Source: Clostridium sp. Cult1 (GTDB taxonomy: Bacteria; Bacillota; Clostridia; Tissierellales; Tepidimicrobiaceae). Taken from it: DNA of 64,000 bases. The translations under genes were made by a program, and so were the position numbers. Within the stretch, counting starts at the first letter, position 1; every line of letters begins with the position of its first letter. This document shows, one piece after another, positions 47,405 through 56,087 of the stretch. The notes below the pieces were generated by a model. That model did no database searches. It was not told the DNA's origin and saw only the letters and a program-made list of their open reading frames with translations. The DNA lies in the NCBI RefSeq assembly GCF_021655095.1, contig NZ_PPXW01000001.1, positions 1,643,676 to 1,707,675 of the forward strand. The letters are read 5' to 3'.

Positions 47405-48502
47405 TCAAGACAAAGTAAATATTCTACTTGTCATCTCTTTAATTGCCCCTTTTAGTTCCAATACAGTAAGAATACTGCTAACAGTAGATATGTCCATTCC
47501 TGTATTCAAAGCTATTCTATCACAATGGATAGGCCCCTCTTTTATACATTCTATTATCTTTTTCTCCATAGGACTAAATTGAGAATAATCTAAACCGTCT
47601 TCTTTCTTCGTTTTTAATTTTTCTTGCAACTCATATACCTCTTCAATAATATCATCAATATCCATTATTAGTTTAGCCCCATCTTTTATCAACATATTCG
47701 TACCTTTGCTAAAAATGCTATTAATGTTACCAGGTAACGCAAAAACTTCTTTTCCCTGTTCTAAGGCATGATGGGCTGTTATTAAAGAGCCACTTTTTTC
47801 TTTAGCTTCAATTACAATTACACCTAAAGATAACCCACTAATTATTCGGTTTCTCTGAGGGAAATTATATGCTAGTGGTGGCACTCCTAAAAAGTACTCA
47901 GATACTAATGCACCTTTTTTATAGATTTCCTCATATATATTTCTATTTCTTTTAGGATAGATAATGTCTAAACCATTTCCTAAAACCCCAATGGTCCTAC
48001 CACTATTTTCCAAAGCCTTTCTATGTGCTATACTATCTATACCTAAAGCCAATCCACTAACAATAGTAACATCCAATTCTATAAGCTCCTCAACGAATTT
48101 TTCAGTAGCCCATCGTCCATAAGAGGTGGCTTTTCTTGAACCTACTATAGCAATTGCAAGATCATCTTCCTTAGTAATATTTCCCTTTAAATATAAAACT
48201 TTAGGATTATCGTATATATAGTGTAGTCTCTTAGGATAATCTTTATCAAAAATTGTAATTACATCGATTTCTTGTTCGTTTATCAAATAAAATAACCTTT
48301 TTAAATAGTCATCATTCCGATTATGCAATATCTTATCTTTTATTTCACTTTTAATATTTCTTAAACTATATAATTTGTCAGATGGTAGGTCCCAAAGATC
48401 AACTAATTGAGGAATTTGATCTATTATTCTTTCAATAGTTTTGTTCCCAATATTTAAACTATTTAACCAAATCAAAATATCCCTATTGGAAATCTCCATC
48501 AT
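47405..48502 (-). CDS. dprA: DNA-processing protein DprA (Smf)
   Basis: 365 aa. Loads RecA on incoming single-stranded DNA during transformation. N-terminal helix-hairpin-helix-like region, Rossmann core (IAIVGSRKATSYGRWATEKF, SGLALGIDSIAHRKAL, FPQRNRIISGLSLGVIVIEA), and a C-terminal winged helix (about 300-365, GPIHCDRIALNTGMDISTVS). Six nt after comM. Confidence 0.95.
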   Translation of the reverse strand: MMEISNRDILIWLNSLNIGNKTIERIIDQIPQLVDLWDLPSDKLYSLRNIKSEIKDKILHNRNDDYLKRLFYLINEQEIDVITIFDKDYPKRLHYIYDNPKVLYLKGNITKEDDLAIAIVGSRKATSYGRWATEKFVEELIELDVTIVSGLALGIDSIAHRKALENSGRTIGVLGNGLDIIYPKRNRNIYEEIYKKGALVSEYFLGVPPLAYNFPQRNRIISGLSLGVIVIEAKEKSGSLITAHHALEQGKEVFALPGNINSIFSKGTNMLIKDGAKLIMDIDDIIEEVYELQEKLKTKKEDGLDYSQFSPMEKKIIECIKEGPIHCDRIALNTGMDISTVSSILTVLELKGAIKEMTSRIFTLS

Positions 48503-48508
48503 TCCATG

Positions 48509-50038
48509 TTACCCCCAATATTTATTATCTAAACTTCTATATCTTACAGCTTCTAAAACATGCTTCTCAAGTATTGTATTTTCTCCATCTAAATCAGCTA
48601 TTGTTCTGCTTACTTTTAATACTTTATTATATGTTCTCGCACTAAATCTATACTTTTTAAAAGCTTGTTTTAAAATTGTCTCTGCCCCCTTGGTTAGTTT
48701 ACAGTATTTTTTTATTTGCCTTGGACTTAATTGTGAATTACTATATATATTGCTATCTCTATATCTTTCCAATTGAATTAGCCTCGATCTATTTACTCTT
48801 TCTCTAATATCTTTTGACGTTTCTAAATTTTTATTATCTTCTAAATCCTTATAGTCTACTGGTAAAACCTCAATATGGATATCGATCCTATCTAGTAGAG
48901 GATTACTAAGTTTACCAAGATATCTATCAATACTACTTTGTGAACATGTGCACTCGTGGAAAGGATCTCCAAAGTTGCCACATGGACATGGATTCATACT
49001 AGCTATCATCATAAACTTAGCTGGATAAGTGAGAGTAGCATTGACCCTAGATATAGTAACAATTTCATCCTCCATAGGTTGCCTCAAAACTTCTAATACA
49101 TCCTTTTTGAACTCTGGTATCTCATCTAAAAACAAGACCCCATTATGAGCTAAGGAAACTTCACCAGGCTTAGGTATTCTACCTCCACCAATTAATGATG
49201 TAGAAGAAGCAGTATGGTGAGGAGCCCTAAATGGACGTTTTTTTATTAATGCATTAGATTTTAATAATCCAGCTACGCTATATATTTTAGTAACTTCGAT
49301 TGCCTCTTCAAAAGATAATTTAGGAAGTATAGTGGGCAGTCTTCTAGCTGCCATAGTTTTTCCAGCTCCTGGGGGTCCTATTATAAGCATATTATGAGAG
49401 CCAGCAGCAGCCACTTCTAAGGCTCTCTTTAATCCCTCCTGACCCTTTATATCGCTAAAATCCATATCAAACTGTTCCTCTTCATCCTCAGAAAAAGGGA
49501 TTGGATTTTTATAAGGCAATATTTCTTCTTCACTGTTTAAACTATTAATAGCTTGATTTAAATTTTTAACTGGAATTATATCTATATCCTCAACTACTGA
49601 AGCCTCATCTCTATTTTCATAAGGAACAATGCATCTTTTAATATTCGATTTCCTCATAGATATAACCATAGGTAATACACCCTCTATAGGGTTTAACCGT
49701 CCATCTAACGAAAGTTCACCAATGAAAGCAGTTTCTTGAAAATCAAAGTCACTAATGACTCCCATAGCTCGTAAAATTCCCAATGCAATAGCTAAATCCA
49801 GCTGAGAACCTTCTTTTTTTAAATTGGCAGGTGCTAAATTGACTGTAATCCTTGAAAGAGGAAATTCGAATCCACTATTTTTTATAGCTGTCCTTACTCT
49901 TTCCTTCGATTCTTTAATAGATGCATCAGGCAATCCTACAATATTAAAAACTGGCATTCCTCTAGATAGATCTGTTTCTACCTCTATTATATATCCATTC
50001 AATCCTTGTAAAACACAAGTATTAATTTTAGAATACAT
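48509..50038 (-). CDS. comM: ComM/YifB-family Mg chelatase-like AAA+ ATPase
   Basis: 509 aa. N-terminal LON-like fold (GMPVFNIVGLPDASIKESKE), Walker A IIGPPGAGKTMAARRLPTIL, Walker B VLFLDEIPEF, and C-terminal Mg_chelatase_C helices (SARTYNKVLKVSRTIADLDG). Homologues act as a branch-migration helicase in natural transformation; the adjacent dprA agrees with that. AAGGGGG ribosome site. Confidence 0.94.
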   Translation of the reverse strand: MYSKINTCVLQGLNGYIIEVETDLSRGMPVFNIVGLPDASIKESKERVRTAIKNSGFEFPLSRITVNLAPANLKKEGSQLDLAIALGILRAMGVISDFDFQETAFIGELSLDGRLNPIEGVLPMVISMRKSNIKRCIVPYENRDEASVVEDIDIIPVKNLNQAINSLNSEEEILPYKNPIPFSEDEEEQFDMDFSDIKGQEGLKRALEVAAAGSHNMLIIGPPGAGKTMAARRLPTILPKLSFEEAIEVTKIYSVAGLLKSNALIKKRPFRAPHHTASSTSLIGGGRIPKPGEVSLAHNGVLFLDEIPEFKKDVLEVLRQPMEDEIVTISRVNATLTYPAKFMMIASMNPCPCGNFGDPFHECTCSQSSIDRYLGKLSNPLLDRIDIHIEVLPVDYKDLEDNKNLETSKDIRERVNRSRLIQLERYRDSNIYSNSQLSPRQIKKYCKLTKGAETILKQAFKKYRFSARTYNKVLKVSRTIADLDGENTILEKHVLEAVRYRSLDNKYWG

Positions 50039-50053
50039 ATTTGCCCCCTTATT

Positions 50054-50101
50054 AAAATATGATTTACTATTCCCTGGGTAATAGTGAAAATAACATATTT
50101 T
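50054..50101 (-). other. Nested dyad between yraN and comM
   Basis: Outer arms AAAATATG/CATATTTT (50054-50061, 50094-50101) and inner arms ACTATT/AATAGT (50066-50071, 50080-50085) with an 8-nt apical loop. It fills most of the 70-nt gap and ends about 10 nt before the comM ribosome site. It might be a weak terminator or a comM control element. Confidence 0.5.
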
Positions 50102-50108
50102 TCAACTA

Positions 50109-50465
50109 TTATATACAAAAAGCATTTTCTATATGGTTAATTTTAGGCTTTTCTTCCAAAAACACTTCTATTATGTCGTATCTTATTTGATAGTTGTTCA
50201 TCTTTTTATGGTTCATATATATTAACGAAGATTTATAAATCTTCTGTTGTTTTCTCCAATTCACTGATTCATAAGGATATCCATATTTAATACTAGTCCT
50301 AGTCTTTACTTCCACAAAAACTAGAATGTTAAACTTAATGGCAATTATATCTATTTCCCCAACTTTTGTTCTGTAATTTCTATCTACTACCCTATACCCT
50401 TTAGATATTAGATATTCTACAGCTTCATTTTCTCCTAATATGCCTTTAGATATATTATTCTTCAT
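50109..50465 (-). CDS. YraN family (UPF0102) endonuclease-like protein
   Basis: About 118 aa. Nuclease-fold motifs GILGENEAVEYLISKGYRVV, KVGEIDIIAIKFNILVFVEV and KTRTS match the UPF0102/YraN family, related to archaeal Holliday junction resolvases; activity is not proven in most members. I use ATG 50465 (AGGTG 6 nt before); other in-frame starts at 50468 and 50474 are possible. Overlaps the ylqH-like gene end. Confidence 0.88.
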   Translation of the reverse strand: MKNNISKGILGENEAVEYLISKGYRVVDRNYRTKVGEIDIIAIKFNILVFVEVKTRTSIKYGYPYESVNWRKQQKIYKSSLIYMNHKKMNNYQIRYDIIEVFLEEKPKINHIENAFCI

Positions 50466-50745
50466 CATATTCACCTTTTTCTTTGTCTAATTGGTAGACA
50501 AAAAATACAATTTTAGCAACAGCTTCATATAGCTGAGGAGGAATTTCATCATGCAAATTCAATTTAATCAATTCATCAATTAAATCCTTATCCTCATATA
50601 TCTCTACATTTTGCTTTTTTCCAACATCTATAATTTTTTCCGCTATTTCACCTTTCCCCTTAGCTATAACTTTAGGAGCGTTAAATCCTTCCTTATAAAA
50701 AAGAGCTACAGCCTTTTTGTTTTTATTATTCATATCTTTTTTCAT
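50455..50745 (-). CDS. ylqH: FlhB C-terminal-domain-like protein (YlqH type)
   Basis: 96 aa, no membrane segment. From about residue 10 it follows the post-cleavage part of FlhB: KKAVALFYKEGFNAPKVIAK, GEIAEKIIDVGKKQNVEIYE, and EIPPQLYEAVAKIVFFVYQL. It lacks the NPTH autocleavage motif, as if only the cut fragment were encoded. Paired with the FliK-like gene upstream, as with B. subtilis ylqG-ylqH. Function unknown. Confidence 0.85.
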   Translation of the reverse strand: MKKDMNNKNKKAVALFYKEGFNAPKVIAKGKGEIAEKIIDVGKKQNVEIYEDKDLIDELIKLNLHDEIPPQLYEAVAKIVFFVYQLDKEKGEYDEE

Positions 50746-50747
50746 GG

Positions 50748-52112
50748 TTACACCTGCACATCCAAGTTATATATAGCCTGCCTATTAACTATTAAAGAAT
50801 CTAAAATATTTTGGTTGCTATTAGGAAGATATTCTATAGCCCCTATTTGATATCCTGAAGCTTCCACTAAAACTCTTAATTCATTTTCTCTGGATTTAAA
50901 TAAATAAATATCCTCTTTATTTATACCACTAAATTTAATTTCTATATAGGTATTAGATACTAAACAGTATATTTTAACATTGCCTAAGTTTTCAGTGTTT
51001 AAATTGATAAACATATTTATATTATCCTTATATCCGCTTTTTTTCTTTCTTTTCTTTAGTAGAGTTATAGCTGTATCATGGATATTTTCATCTAAATTTA
51101 AAGGTATATAAACAAAGACTAGCTCCTTATTCATTTCCCTTAAAAACTCAATTTTATTAACCAACTCTCCAATGTCTTTCTTAATATCTTTATTTACATT
51201 ACTATTATCTTTAAGATAATCAAGTATTCTATTTAGTATATCTTTATATTTAGAATGGTTTTCCTCAATTAAACTTTTTGTATCACCACTATTAATCATA
51301 ATCTTTTTAACGAAATTTGTAAACTTATTATTCATAATCTCTTTTAATATTTCAAAATCTTTAGAAAATAATATTGAGTCTTCCTTTAGCTCCGTAAAGT
51401 ATTTGATATTATTCAAAGTGGGCTTAATATTATATTTGATGAAAAAAATAACGGTATTCAGCAACTCTTTATCAATTTTATTAATTGGAAAATTATTCAT
51501 CCATTCTTTTAACTCAAAATTAACATTTTCTTTTAAAATTTCTGGGATATTAATTTTCTCATTTTCTTTAACAATTAGTAGATTTCTTATATCCTCTTTC
51601 TCAGCAGTAATAAATTCATCTTTTGAATTGGCTAATATTATTATTTCATCTTCTTGAACTTCCAATAATTGAACTAGTTTATCTAATATACCAATTCCAT
51701 TAACTAAATTTTCTTTATTTATGGGCAAATTAAACCCAATTAGATTCTCTAAAAAATCAATAGAAAGAGCACTAGGTTTGATATTGAATTCTTTCAAAAT
51801 ATTAATCAAATATTCCTCTTTATTCTTTGGATATGAAGAAGGTACTTTTTGGACAATATTTTCTAGGATAGGTTTTAAATATATTTTATTCGGTAGTGAT
51901 TCTTTGATTATGAAGCTTAAGGTTTTACCTTCATATTGGTATAAAGGTTTTTCAGATTTAGCCTTTATTATACCTAGATCCTTTATATGGACTAATAGAA
52001 GATTATCCTCCACATCTAATATTTCTCCTTCTATTAAATCGCCTTCTTGGAGTAGTTTCTCGTTTTCCTTGATAAAGAATTCTTTAGAATTAATTATACC
52101 TTCTATCTTCAT
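50748..52112 (-). CDS. ylqG: FliK-like protein (YlqG type)
   Basis: 454 aa. N-terminal small beta domain (GDLIEGEILDVEDNLLLVHI), a long helical middle, and a C-terminal part (about 355-450) resembling the FliK Flg_hook fold (DNINMFINLNTENLGNVKIY, LRVLVEASGYQIGAIEYL). No signal peptide. Sits beside rnhB and the FlhB-tail-like gene, away from the flagellar operon. The FliK likeness is weak by eye; position and partner strengthen it. Confidence 0.75.
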   Translation of the reverse strand: MKIEGIINSKEFFIKENEKLLQEGDLIEGEILDVEDNLLLVHIKDLGIIKAKSEKPLYQYEGKTLSFIIKESLPNKIYLKPILENIVQKVPSSYPKNKEEYLINILKEFNIKPSALSIDFLENLIGFNLPINKENLVNGIGILDKLVQLLEVQEDEIIILANSKDEFITAEKEDIRNLLIVKENEKINIPEILKENVNFELKEWMNNFPINKIDKELLNTVIFFIKYNIKPTLNNIKYFTELKEDSILFSKDFEILKEIMNNKFTNFVKKIMINSGDTKSLIEENHSKYKDILNRILDYLKDNSNVNKDIKKDIGELVNKIEFLREMNKELVFVYIPLNLDENIHDTAITLLKKRKKKSGYKDNINMFINLNTENLGNVKIYCLVSNTYIEIKFSGINKEDIYLFKSRENELRVLVEASGYQIGAIEYLPNSNQNILDSLIVNRQAIYNLDVQV

Positions 52113-52126
52113 AATTTTTCACCACC

Positions 52127-52738
52127 TTACCCTATAATATTCTTCAAGAAAGTCATTCTATGTATTGGTGACGGTCCCATCTCCTTAATAGCTTCTCTAT
52201 GTTCTTTAGTACCATAACCCTTGTTTTTCCCAATTTTATACCCTTTATAATCCTCTTCCCATTTTTCACATAATCTATCCCTATATACCTTAGCTATAAT
52301 AGAAGCACAAGCAATTCCATGACTTTTTTCATCACCTTTTATTAAACCTAATTGAGGTATATTAATAGGCACATTCTCTGCATCAACCAATAAATAATCT
52401 GGAACTACTGGTGCACCACTTTTATCTTTTAGATTTAATACTGCATTTTTCATTGCTAACCTAGTGCTTTCTTTAATATTAATCTCATCTATTATTTTTG
52501 GACTTACTTGTCCTAAACCAATAGCTATAGCATTTTTAACGATTTCATTATATAACTGTTCCCTTTTCTTAACAGATAGTTTTTTGGAATCATTAACTCC
52601 AGGAATCTCCATATCTTTGGGCATGATAATCGCACAAGCTACCACATCTCCTGCCAAACATCCTCTTCCCACTTCATCTATACAGGCAATCAAATCATAA
52701 CCTTTCCTCTGTAACTCTTTTTCTATTTTAATTGGCAT
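52127..52738 (-). CDS. rnhB: Ribonuclease HII
   Basis: 203 aa. Removes RNA and misincorporated ribonucleotides from DNA. Active-site acids lie in ACIDEVGRGCLAGDVVACA (Asp-Glu pair), DYLLVDAENV (Asp), and the GDEKSHGIACASIIAKVYRD segment. C-terminal NKGYGTKEHREAI is typical. GGAGGG ribosome site. Confidence 0.96.
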   Translation of the reverse strand: MPIKIEKELQRKGYDLIACIDEVGRGCLAGDVVACAIIMPKDMEIPGVNDSKKLSVKKREQLYNEIVKNAIAIGLGQVSPKIIDEINIKESTRLAMKNAVLNLKDKSGAPVVPDYLLVDAENVPINIPQLGLIKGDEKSHGIACASIIAKVYRDRLCEKWEEDYKGYKIGKNKGYGTKEHREAIKEMGPSPIHRMTFLKNIIG

Positions 52739-52753
52739 ACAAACCCTCCTACA

Positions 52754-53602
52754 CTAACAAATAGGCAACTCTAGGGTGATTCTTCCAATAACACCTTTTC
52801 TAAATTCATCTAATACTATATAACTCGCTTTGTCAAAATCTATTTCTCCTCCCCTTATGATACACCCTCTCTTTTCTCCAATTTCTAATAATATATCATA
52901 AGGAGTCTTTCTTTCAATTAAAACACTATACCTTTCTTGAATAAAAGTCTTAGATATGGAATTAAGCCTTTCTACTAATTTGATTGCTAGATTCTCAACA
53001 TCAAGTAATTCATCCTTAATGGCTCCTGTAAAGGCCAAGTTTAATCCTACTTCTTTATCCTCAAATTTTGGCCATAATATACCAGGGGTATCTAATAATT
53101 CTAAATCACCTTTTATTCTTATCCATTGAGTTGTTTTAGTTACTCCCGGCCTATTGCCAACTTTTGTACCTTTACGTTTCGAGAGACTATTTATTAAAGT
53201 GGACTTGCCTACATTAGGTATGCCCACTATCATCGCTCTAATTGGTCTATTCTTAATACCCTTTTTAGCCAAATTTTTTTTCTTTTCTTCAGTTAACTTA
53301 TAGGATAAGACTACTACATCTTCCAATCCTTTATTTTTTATGCTGTCAACTAAAACTGAAGAAATCCCTTTTTCTTCAAAATAAGCTTGCCATTTCCTAT
53401 TGGCTGCCTTATCTGCTAAATCTGATTTATTCATAATTATTAATCTTGGTTTATTTCCTAAAATCTCATCCATATCTGGATTTCTACTACTAAAAGGTAT
53501 TCGGGCATCGATTACTTCATATACTATGTCGACTAAGGATAAGTTTTTCTTAATAGATTCTTTAGTTTTTTTCATATGTCCTGGATACCAATTAATATTC
53601 AT
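52754..53602 (-). CDS. rbgA: Ribosome biogenesis GTPase RbgA (YlqF)
   Basis: 282 aa. Circularly permuted GTPase: G4 (IMNKSDLADKAANRKW) comes before G1 (VGIPNVGKSTLINSLSKRKG) and G3 (ELLDTPGILWPKF). Starts with MNINWYPGHMKKT, the family hallmark. Needed for late 50S assembly. It is 157 nt downstream of rplS, after a terminator, so probably has its own promoter. Confidence 0.95.
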   Translation of the reverse strand: MNINWYPGHMKKTKESIKKNLSLVDIVYEVIDARIPFSSRNPDMDEILGNKPRLIIMNKSDLADKAANRKWQAYFEEKGISSVLVDSIKNKGLEDVVVLSYKLTEEKKKNLAKKGIKNRPIRAMIVGIPNVGKSTLINSLSKRKGTKVGNRPGVTKTTQWIRIKGDLELLDTPGILWPKFEDKEVGLNLAFTGAIKDELLDVENLAIKLVERLNSISKTFIQERYSVLIERKTPYDILLEIGEKRGCIIRGGEIDFDKASYIVLDEFRKGVIGRITLELPIC

Positions 53603-53724
53603 AAATTCACCTACTCTTTATAAAAGTCTTCTAACTAAAAATATTATAGACAGCTTTTCTTGAAACTCATACAGGCCAAGTTCCTCTAGTCAATGCTTTA
53701 CAAGTGATGACTTATCTATTCTTT
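53603..53724 (-). promoter_or_regulatory. Gap before rbgA, probable promoter region
   Basis: About 120 nt following the rplS terminator. It contains TTGACT and TATAAT hexamers on the minus strand, but about 38 nt apart, so they cannot be one promoter. A start site must lie here if the terminator is efficient; I cannot assign it. Confidence 0.35.
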
Positions 53725-53756
53725 ATAAATAAAATTGGGACTATGAAAGTCCCAAT
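53725..53756 (-). terminator. Intrinsic terminator after rplS
   Basis: Perfect 9-bp stem ATTGGGACT/AGTCCCAAT with a 5-nt loop, followed by TTTATTTAT on the minus strand. It begins about 4 nt past the rplS stop codon. Confidence 0.88.
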
Positions 53757-53759
53757 ACA

Positions 53760-54107
53760 TTAATAGCTCTTTTTTTCTTTAACTTTAGCTGCCTTACCTT
53801 GTCTTTCTCTTAAGTAGTAAAGTTTAGATCTTCTCACTTTACCTTTTCTTGTTACAACAAGATTTTCAATCCTTGGAGAATGTAGAGGGAATGTTCTTTC
53901 AACGCCAACTCCATAAGATAATCTTCTTACAGTAAAAGTTTCTCTAATTCCTCCACCTTGTCTTTTAATAACTGTACCTTCAAAGATTTGAATTCTTTCA
54001 CGAGTACCTTCTTTTATCTTATAATGAACTTGAACAGTATCACCCACATTAAAACTTGGTAGGTTATCTCTCTTTTGTTCATCTTCTAAAATTTTAATTA
54101 TATCCAC
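53760..54107 (-). CDS. rplS: 50S ribosomal protein L19
   Basis: 115 aa. Typical L19: [56 protein letters not shown], and [17 protein letters not shown]. Start is GTG 54107 with GGAGG 8 nt upstream. Own promoter, leader and terminator, so likely a single-gene transcript. Confidence 0.97.
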   Translation of the reverse strand: MDIIKILEDEQKRDNLPSFNVGDTVQVHYKIKEGTRERIQIFEGTVIKRQGGGIRETFTVRRLSYGVGVERTFPLHSPRIENLVVTRKGKVRRSKLYYLRERQGKAAKVKEKKSY

Positions 54108-54180
54108 TGTTCAAACCTCCCTTCTCCCTAGACGTTCTTGCCATCTATTCATGACAGAGGACCGTCCTTACTTCCATACG
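54108..54180 (-). promoter_or_regulatory. rplS 5' leader (L19-leader type)
   Basis: About 73 nt between the predicted start (about 54180) and the GTG. It contains the compact self-complementary segment AGGACGGTCCT, a small stem GTCAT/ATGGC, and a repeated AACGT. Firmicutes often carry an L19-binding leader here; the match is by position and structure, not by alignment. Confidence 0.5.
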
Positions 54181-54186
54181 TTCTGT

Positions 54187-54215
54187 ATTATAGCATATGT
54201 ATTTATAAAATACAA
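54187..54215 (-). promoter_or_regulatory. Sigma-A promoter of rplS
   Basis: Minus strand: -35 TTGTAT (54210-54215), 17-bp spacer, perfect -10 TATAAT (54187-54192) with extended TG. It starts within 10 nt of the trmD stop, so rplS is transcribed separately from trmD. Confidence 0.85.
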
Positions 54216-54221
54216 CTTATT

Positions 54222-54950
54222 TTATTCCAATTTTTCTTTTATTTCTTCTAATATCTGAATTTCCTCATTTGTTAATTTTATTTTTTCTAGTAAATCTGGT
54301 CTTTTTATATAGGTGTTTTTTAAGGATTCATATTTTCTCCAAGCCTCAATTTTCTGATGATCTCCAGAAAGCAATATCTCTGGAACAGCTAAGCCATTAA
54401 AAATCCTTGGCCTTGTATATTGGGGATGTTCTAACAGACCATTGTAATGGGACTCCTCCATATAGGATTTTTCTCCACTTAATGCACCTGGTAATAACCT
54501 AATAATAGATTCTATTACAACCATTGCTGGTATTTCTCCCCCAGTTAAAACATAATCCCCAATAGAAATCTCTAAATCAACATAGTTTTCTACTATTCTA
54601 TCATCAATACCTTCATAATGACCGCATAATAGAATTAAATGTTTCTCTTTGGACAATGTATTAGCCAATTGCTGATTATAAACTTTTCCCTGGGGAGATA
54701 AATAGATAACCAATGAGTCATTAGTTTTAACCTCTTCTAAGGCTTTAAAAATGGGTTCTGGTTTCATTACCATACCAGGGCCTCCACCAAAGGGATAATC
54801 ATCAACTCGTTTATGCTTATCTTCTGAAAAATCTCTTATATTTATTTTATTTAAAGATACTATGCCTTTATCAATGGTTCTGCCTACAATACTCCATTTT
54901 TCAAAAACTTGGAATATTTCTGGAAACAAAGTCAATATATCGATTTTCAT
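54222..54950 (-). CDS. trmD: tRNA (guanine-37-N1)-methyltransferase TrmD
   Basis: 242 aa. Makes m1G37, preventing +1 frameshifts. Trefoil-knot SPOUT motifs: PEIFQVFEKWSIVGR near the N-terminus, LLCGHYEGIDDRI, LEISIGDYVLTGGEIPAMVV, and the C-terminal HYNGLLEHPQYTRPRIF. ATG overlaps the rimM stop by 4 nt (ATGA). Confidence 0.97.
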   Translation of the reverse strand: MKIDILTLFPEIFQVFEKWSIVGRTIDKGIVSLNKINIRDFSEDKHKRVDDYPFGGGPGMVMKPEPIFKALEEVKTNDSLVIYLSPQGKVYNQQLANTLSKEKHLILLCGHYEGIDDRIVENYVDLEISIGDYVLTGGEIPAMVVIESIIRLLPGALSGEKSYMEESHYNGLLEHPQYTRPRIFNGLAVPEILLSGDHQKIEAWRKYESLKNTYIKRPDLLEKIKLTNEEIQILEEIKEKLE

Positions 54951-55450
54951 TCTATCATTCCTTCAATAGGATCGATGACTATCTTTTTATTTGAAATGTC
55001 TATATTAATAAAAAACTCCTTTACTGCAGGTATTAGATATTCTTTATTTCTTTCATAGTCTTTTACTACATATACGTCATTGCTGGCAGATTGTATAACA
55101 TCTACCACTGTACCTATTTTATCTCCCTTAGTATCAAATACAACACAATCTATAATATCGAAGATAAAGAAATGGTCTTCAGGTAAATCCACCTTATCTT
55201 CTTCATCTATATAGAGGTAACTTTCCTTAAAAGGTAAAACTTCATTAATATTATTGAAGTTACTTAATTTTAAAATAACCAATCCCTTACTATATTTAAC
55301 TCTTTCTATCTGGGTTTTAAACTTATTTTCTCCTAAATATACCGTTTTTAAATATTCAAATCGATTAATATCATCAGTTAAAGGATATATTTTTATGTCC
55401 CCTCTAATACCATGTGTATTCATTATCCAGCCAACTTTAATGTATCCCAT
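54947..55450 (-). CDS. rimM: 16S rRNA processing protein RimM
   Basis: 167 aa. 30S maturation factor: N-terminal RimM barrel (GWIMNTHGIRGDIKIYPLTD) and C-terminal PRC barrel (IDCVVFDTKGDKIGTVVDVI, VPAVKEF-type end seen as YLIPAVKEFFINID). ATG 55450 chosen with GGTGA just before; an in-frame TTG at 55465 has no ribosome site. Binds S19 in relatives. Confidence 0.95.
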   Translation of the reverse strand: MGYIKVGWIMNTHGIRGDIKIYPLTDDINRFEYLKTVYLGENKFKTQIERVKYSKGLVILKLSNFNNINEVLPFKESYLYIDEEDKVDLPEDHFFIFDIIDCVVFDTKGDKIGTVVDVIQSASNDVYVVKDYERNKEYLIPAVKEFFINIDISNKKIVIDPIEGMIE

Positions 55451-55473
55451 ATTTTCACCAACCAAATTATAGT

Positions 55474-55532
55474 AGAAAGGGTACCCTAAAAGGCACCCTA
55501 AAAGTATTTTCCTTTTATTAGACGAAAATACT
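55474..55532 (-). terminator. Two consecutive hairpins between khpA and rimM
   Basis: First hairpin: AGTATTTTC/GAAAATACT (9 bp), 4 nt after the khpA stop, followed by TTTTA. Second: GGGTGCC/GGTACCC (one wobble), followed by TTTCT. The segment includes a 12-nt tandem repeat (55481-55504; copies differ at one base). Both T-runs are short, so this is probably a partial terminator or attenuator. Confidence 0.45.
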
Positions 55533-55535
55533 ATA

Positions 55536-55766
55536 TTACTGAATAATTTCCACTACCACCCTTTTATTCTCCTTAATAGCTGCTGCTTTCACTACAGTTC
55601 TAATAGCCTTTGCGATTCTACCTTGTTTACCTATTATCTTTCCCATATCTTCTTCAGCTACTTTTAACTCAATAATCACAGATTGAGTTCCCTCAATCTC
55701 GTTAACTTCTACTTCATCAGGATTATCTACAAGTGCTTTAGCTATTATCTCAACTAACTCTCCCAT
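55536..55766 (-). CDS. khpA: KhpA KH-domain RNA-binding protein (YlqC)
   Basis: 76 aa single KH domain with GxxG loop in MGKIIGKQGRIAKAIRTVVK. KhpA pairs with KhpB (Jag) and affects cell length, wall growth and sRNA use in Gram-positives. Follows rpsP by 18 nt; AGGAGGTG ribosome site. Confidence 0.95.
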   Translation of the reverse strand: MGELVEIIAKALVDNPDEVEVNEIEGTQSVIIELKVAEEDMGKIIGKQGRIAKAIRTVVKAAAIKENKRVVVEIIQ

Positions 55767-55784
55767 TTTAGCACCTCCTAGAAA

Positions 55785-56057
55785 TTATTCTTCAGTATTA
55801 GTTTCTTTGTTTTTGTCATATATACCATTTTCCCTAAACAACCTATCAACAGTTTCAGTAGGTTTAGCTCCATTATTTAACCATTTGGTAGCTTTTTCAT
55901 CATCTATCTTAACTGTTTTTGGCTCAGTTAATGGATTATAATAGCCTATTTCCTCGATAAATCTACCATTCCTTGGAGATCGAGAATCAGCAACAATAAT
56001 TCTATAGAAAGGGTTCTTCTTAGCTCCCATTCTTCTTAGTCTAATTTTAACTGCCAT
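55785..56057 (-). CDS. rpsP: 30S ribosomal protein S16
   Basis: 90 aa. [20 protein letters not shown] and [20 protein letters not shown] are S16 hallmarks; a short charged tail follows. Between ffh and khpA in the conserved order. Strong GAGGAGGTG ribosome site. Confidence 0.97.
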   Translation of the reverse strand: MAVKIRLRRMGAKKNPFYRIIVADSRSPRNGRFIEEIGYYNPLTEPKTVKIDDEKATKWLNNGAKPTETVDRLFRENGIYDKNKETNTEE

Positions 56058-56087
56058 CTTTTCACCTCCTCTAAGACTAATATCTAT

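Noticed and set aside
53603..53730. TTGACT and TATAAT as a promoter for rbgA
   Set aside because: The two hexamers are about 38 nt apart and cannot act together.
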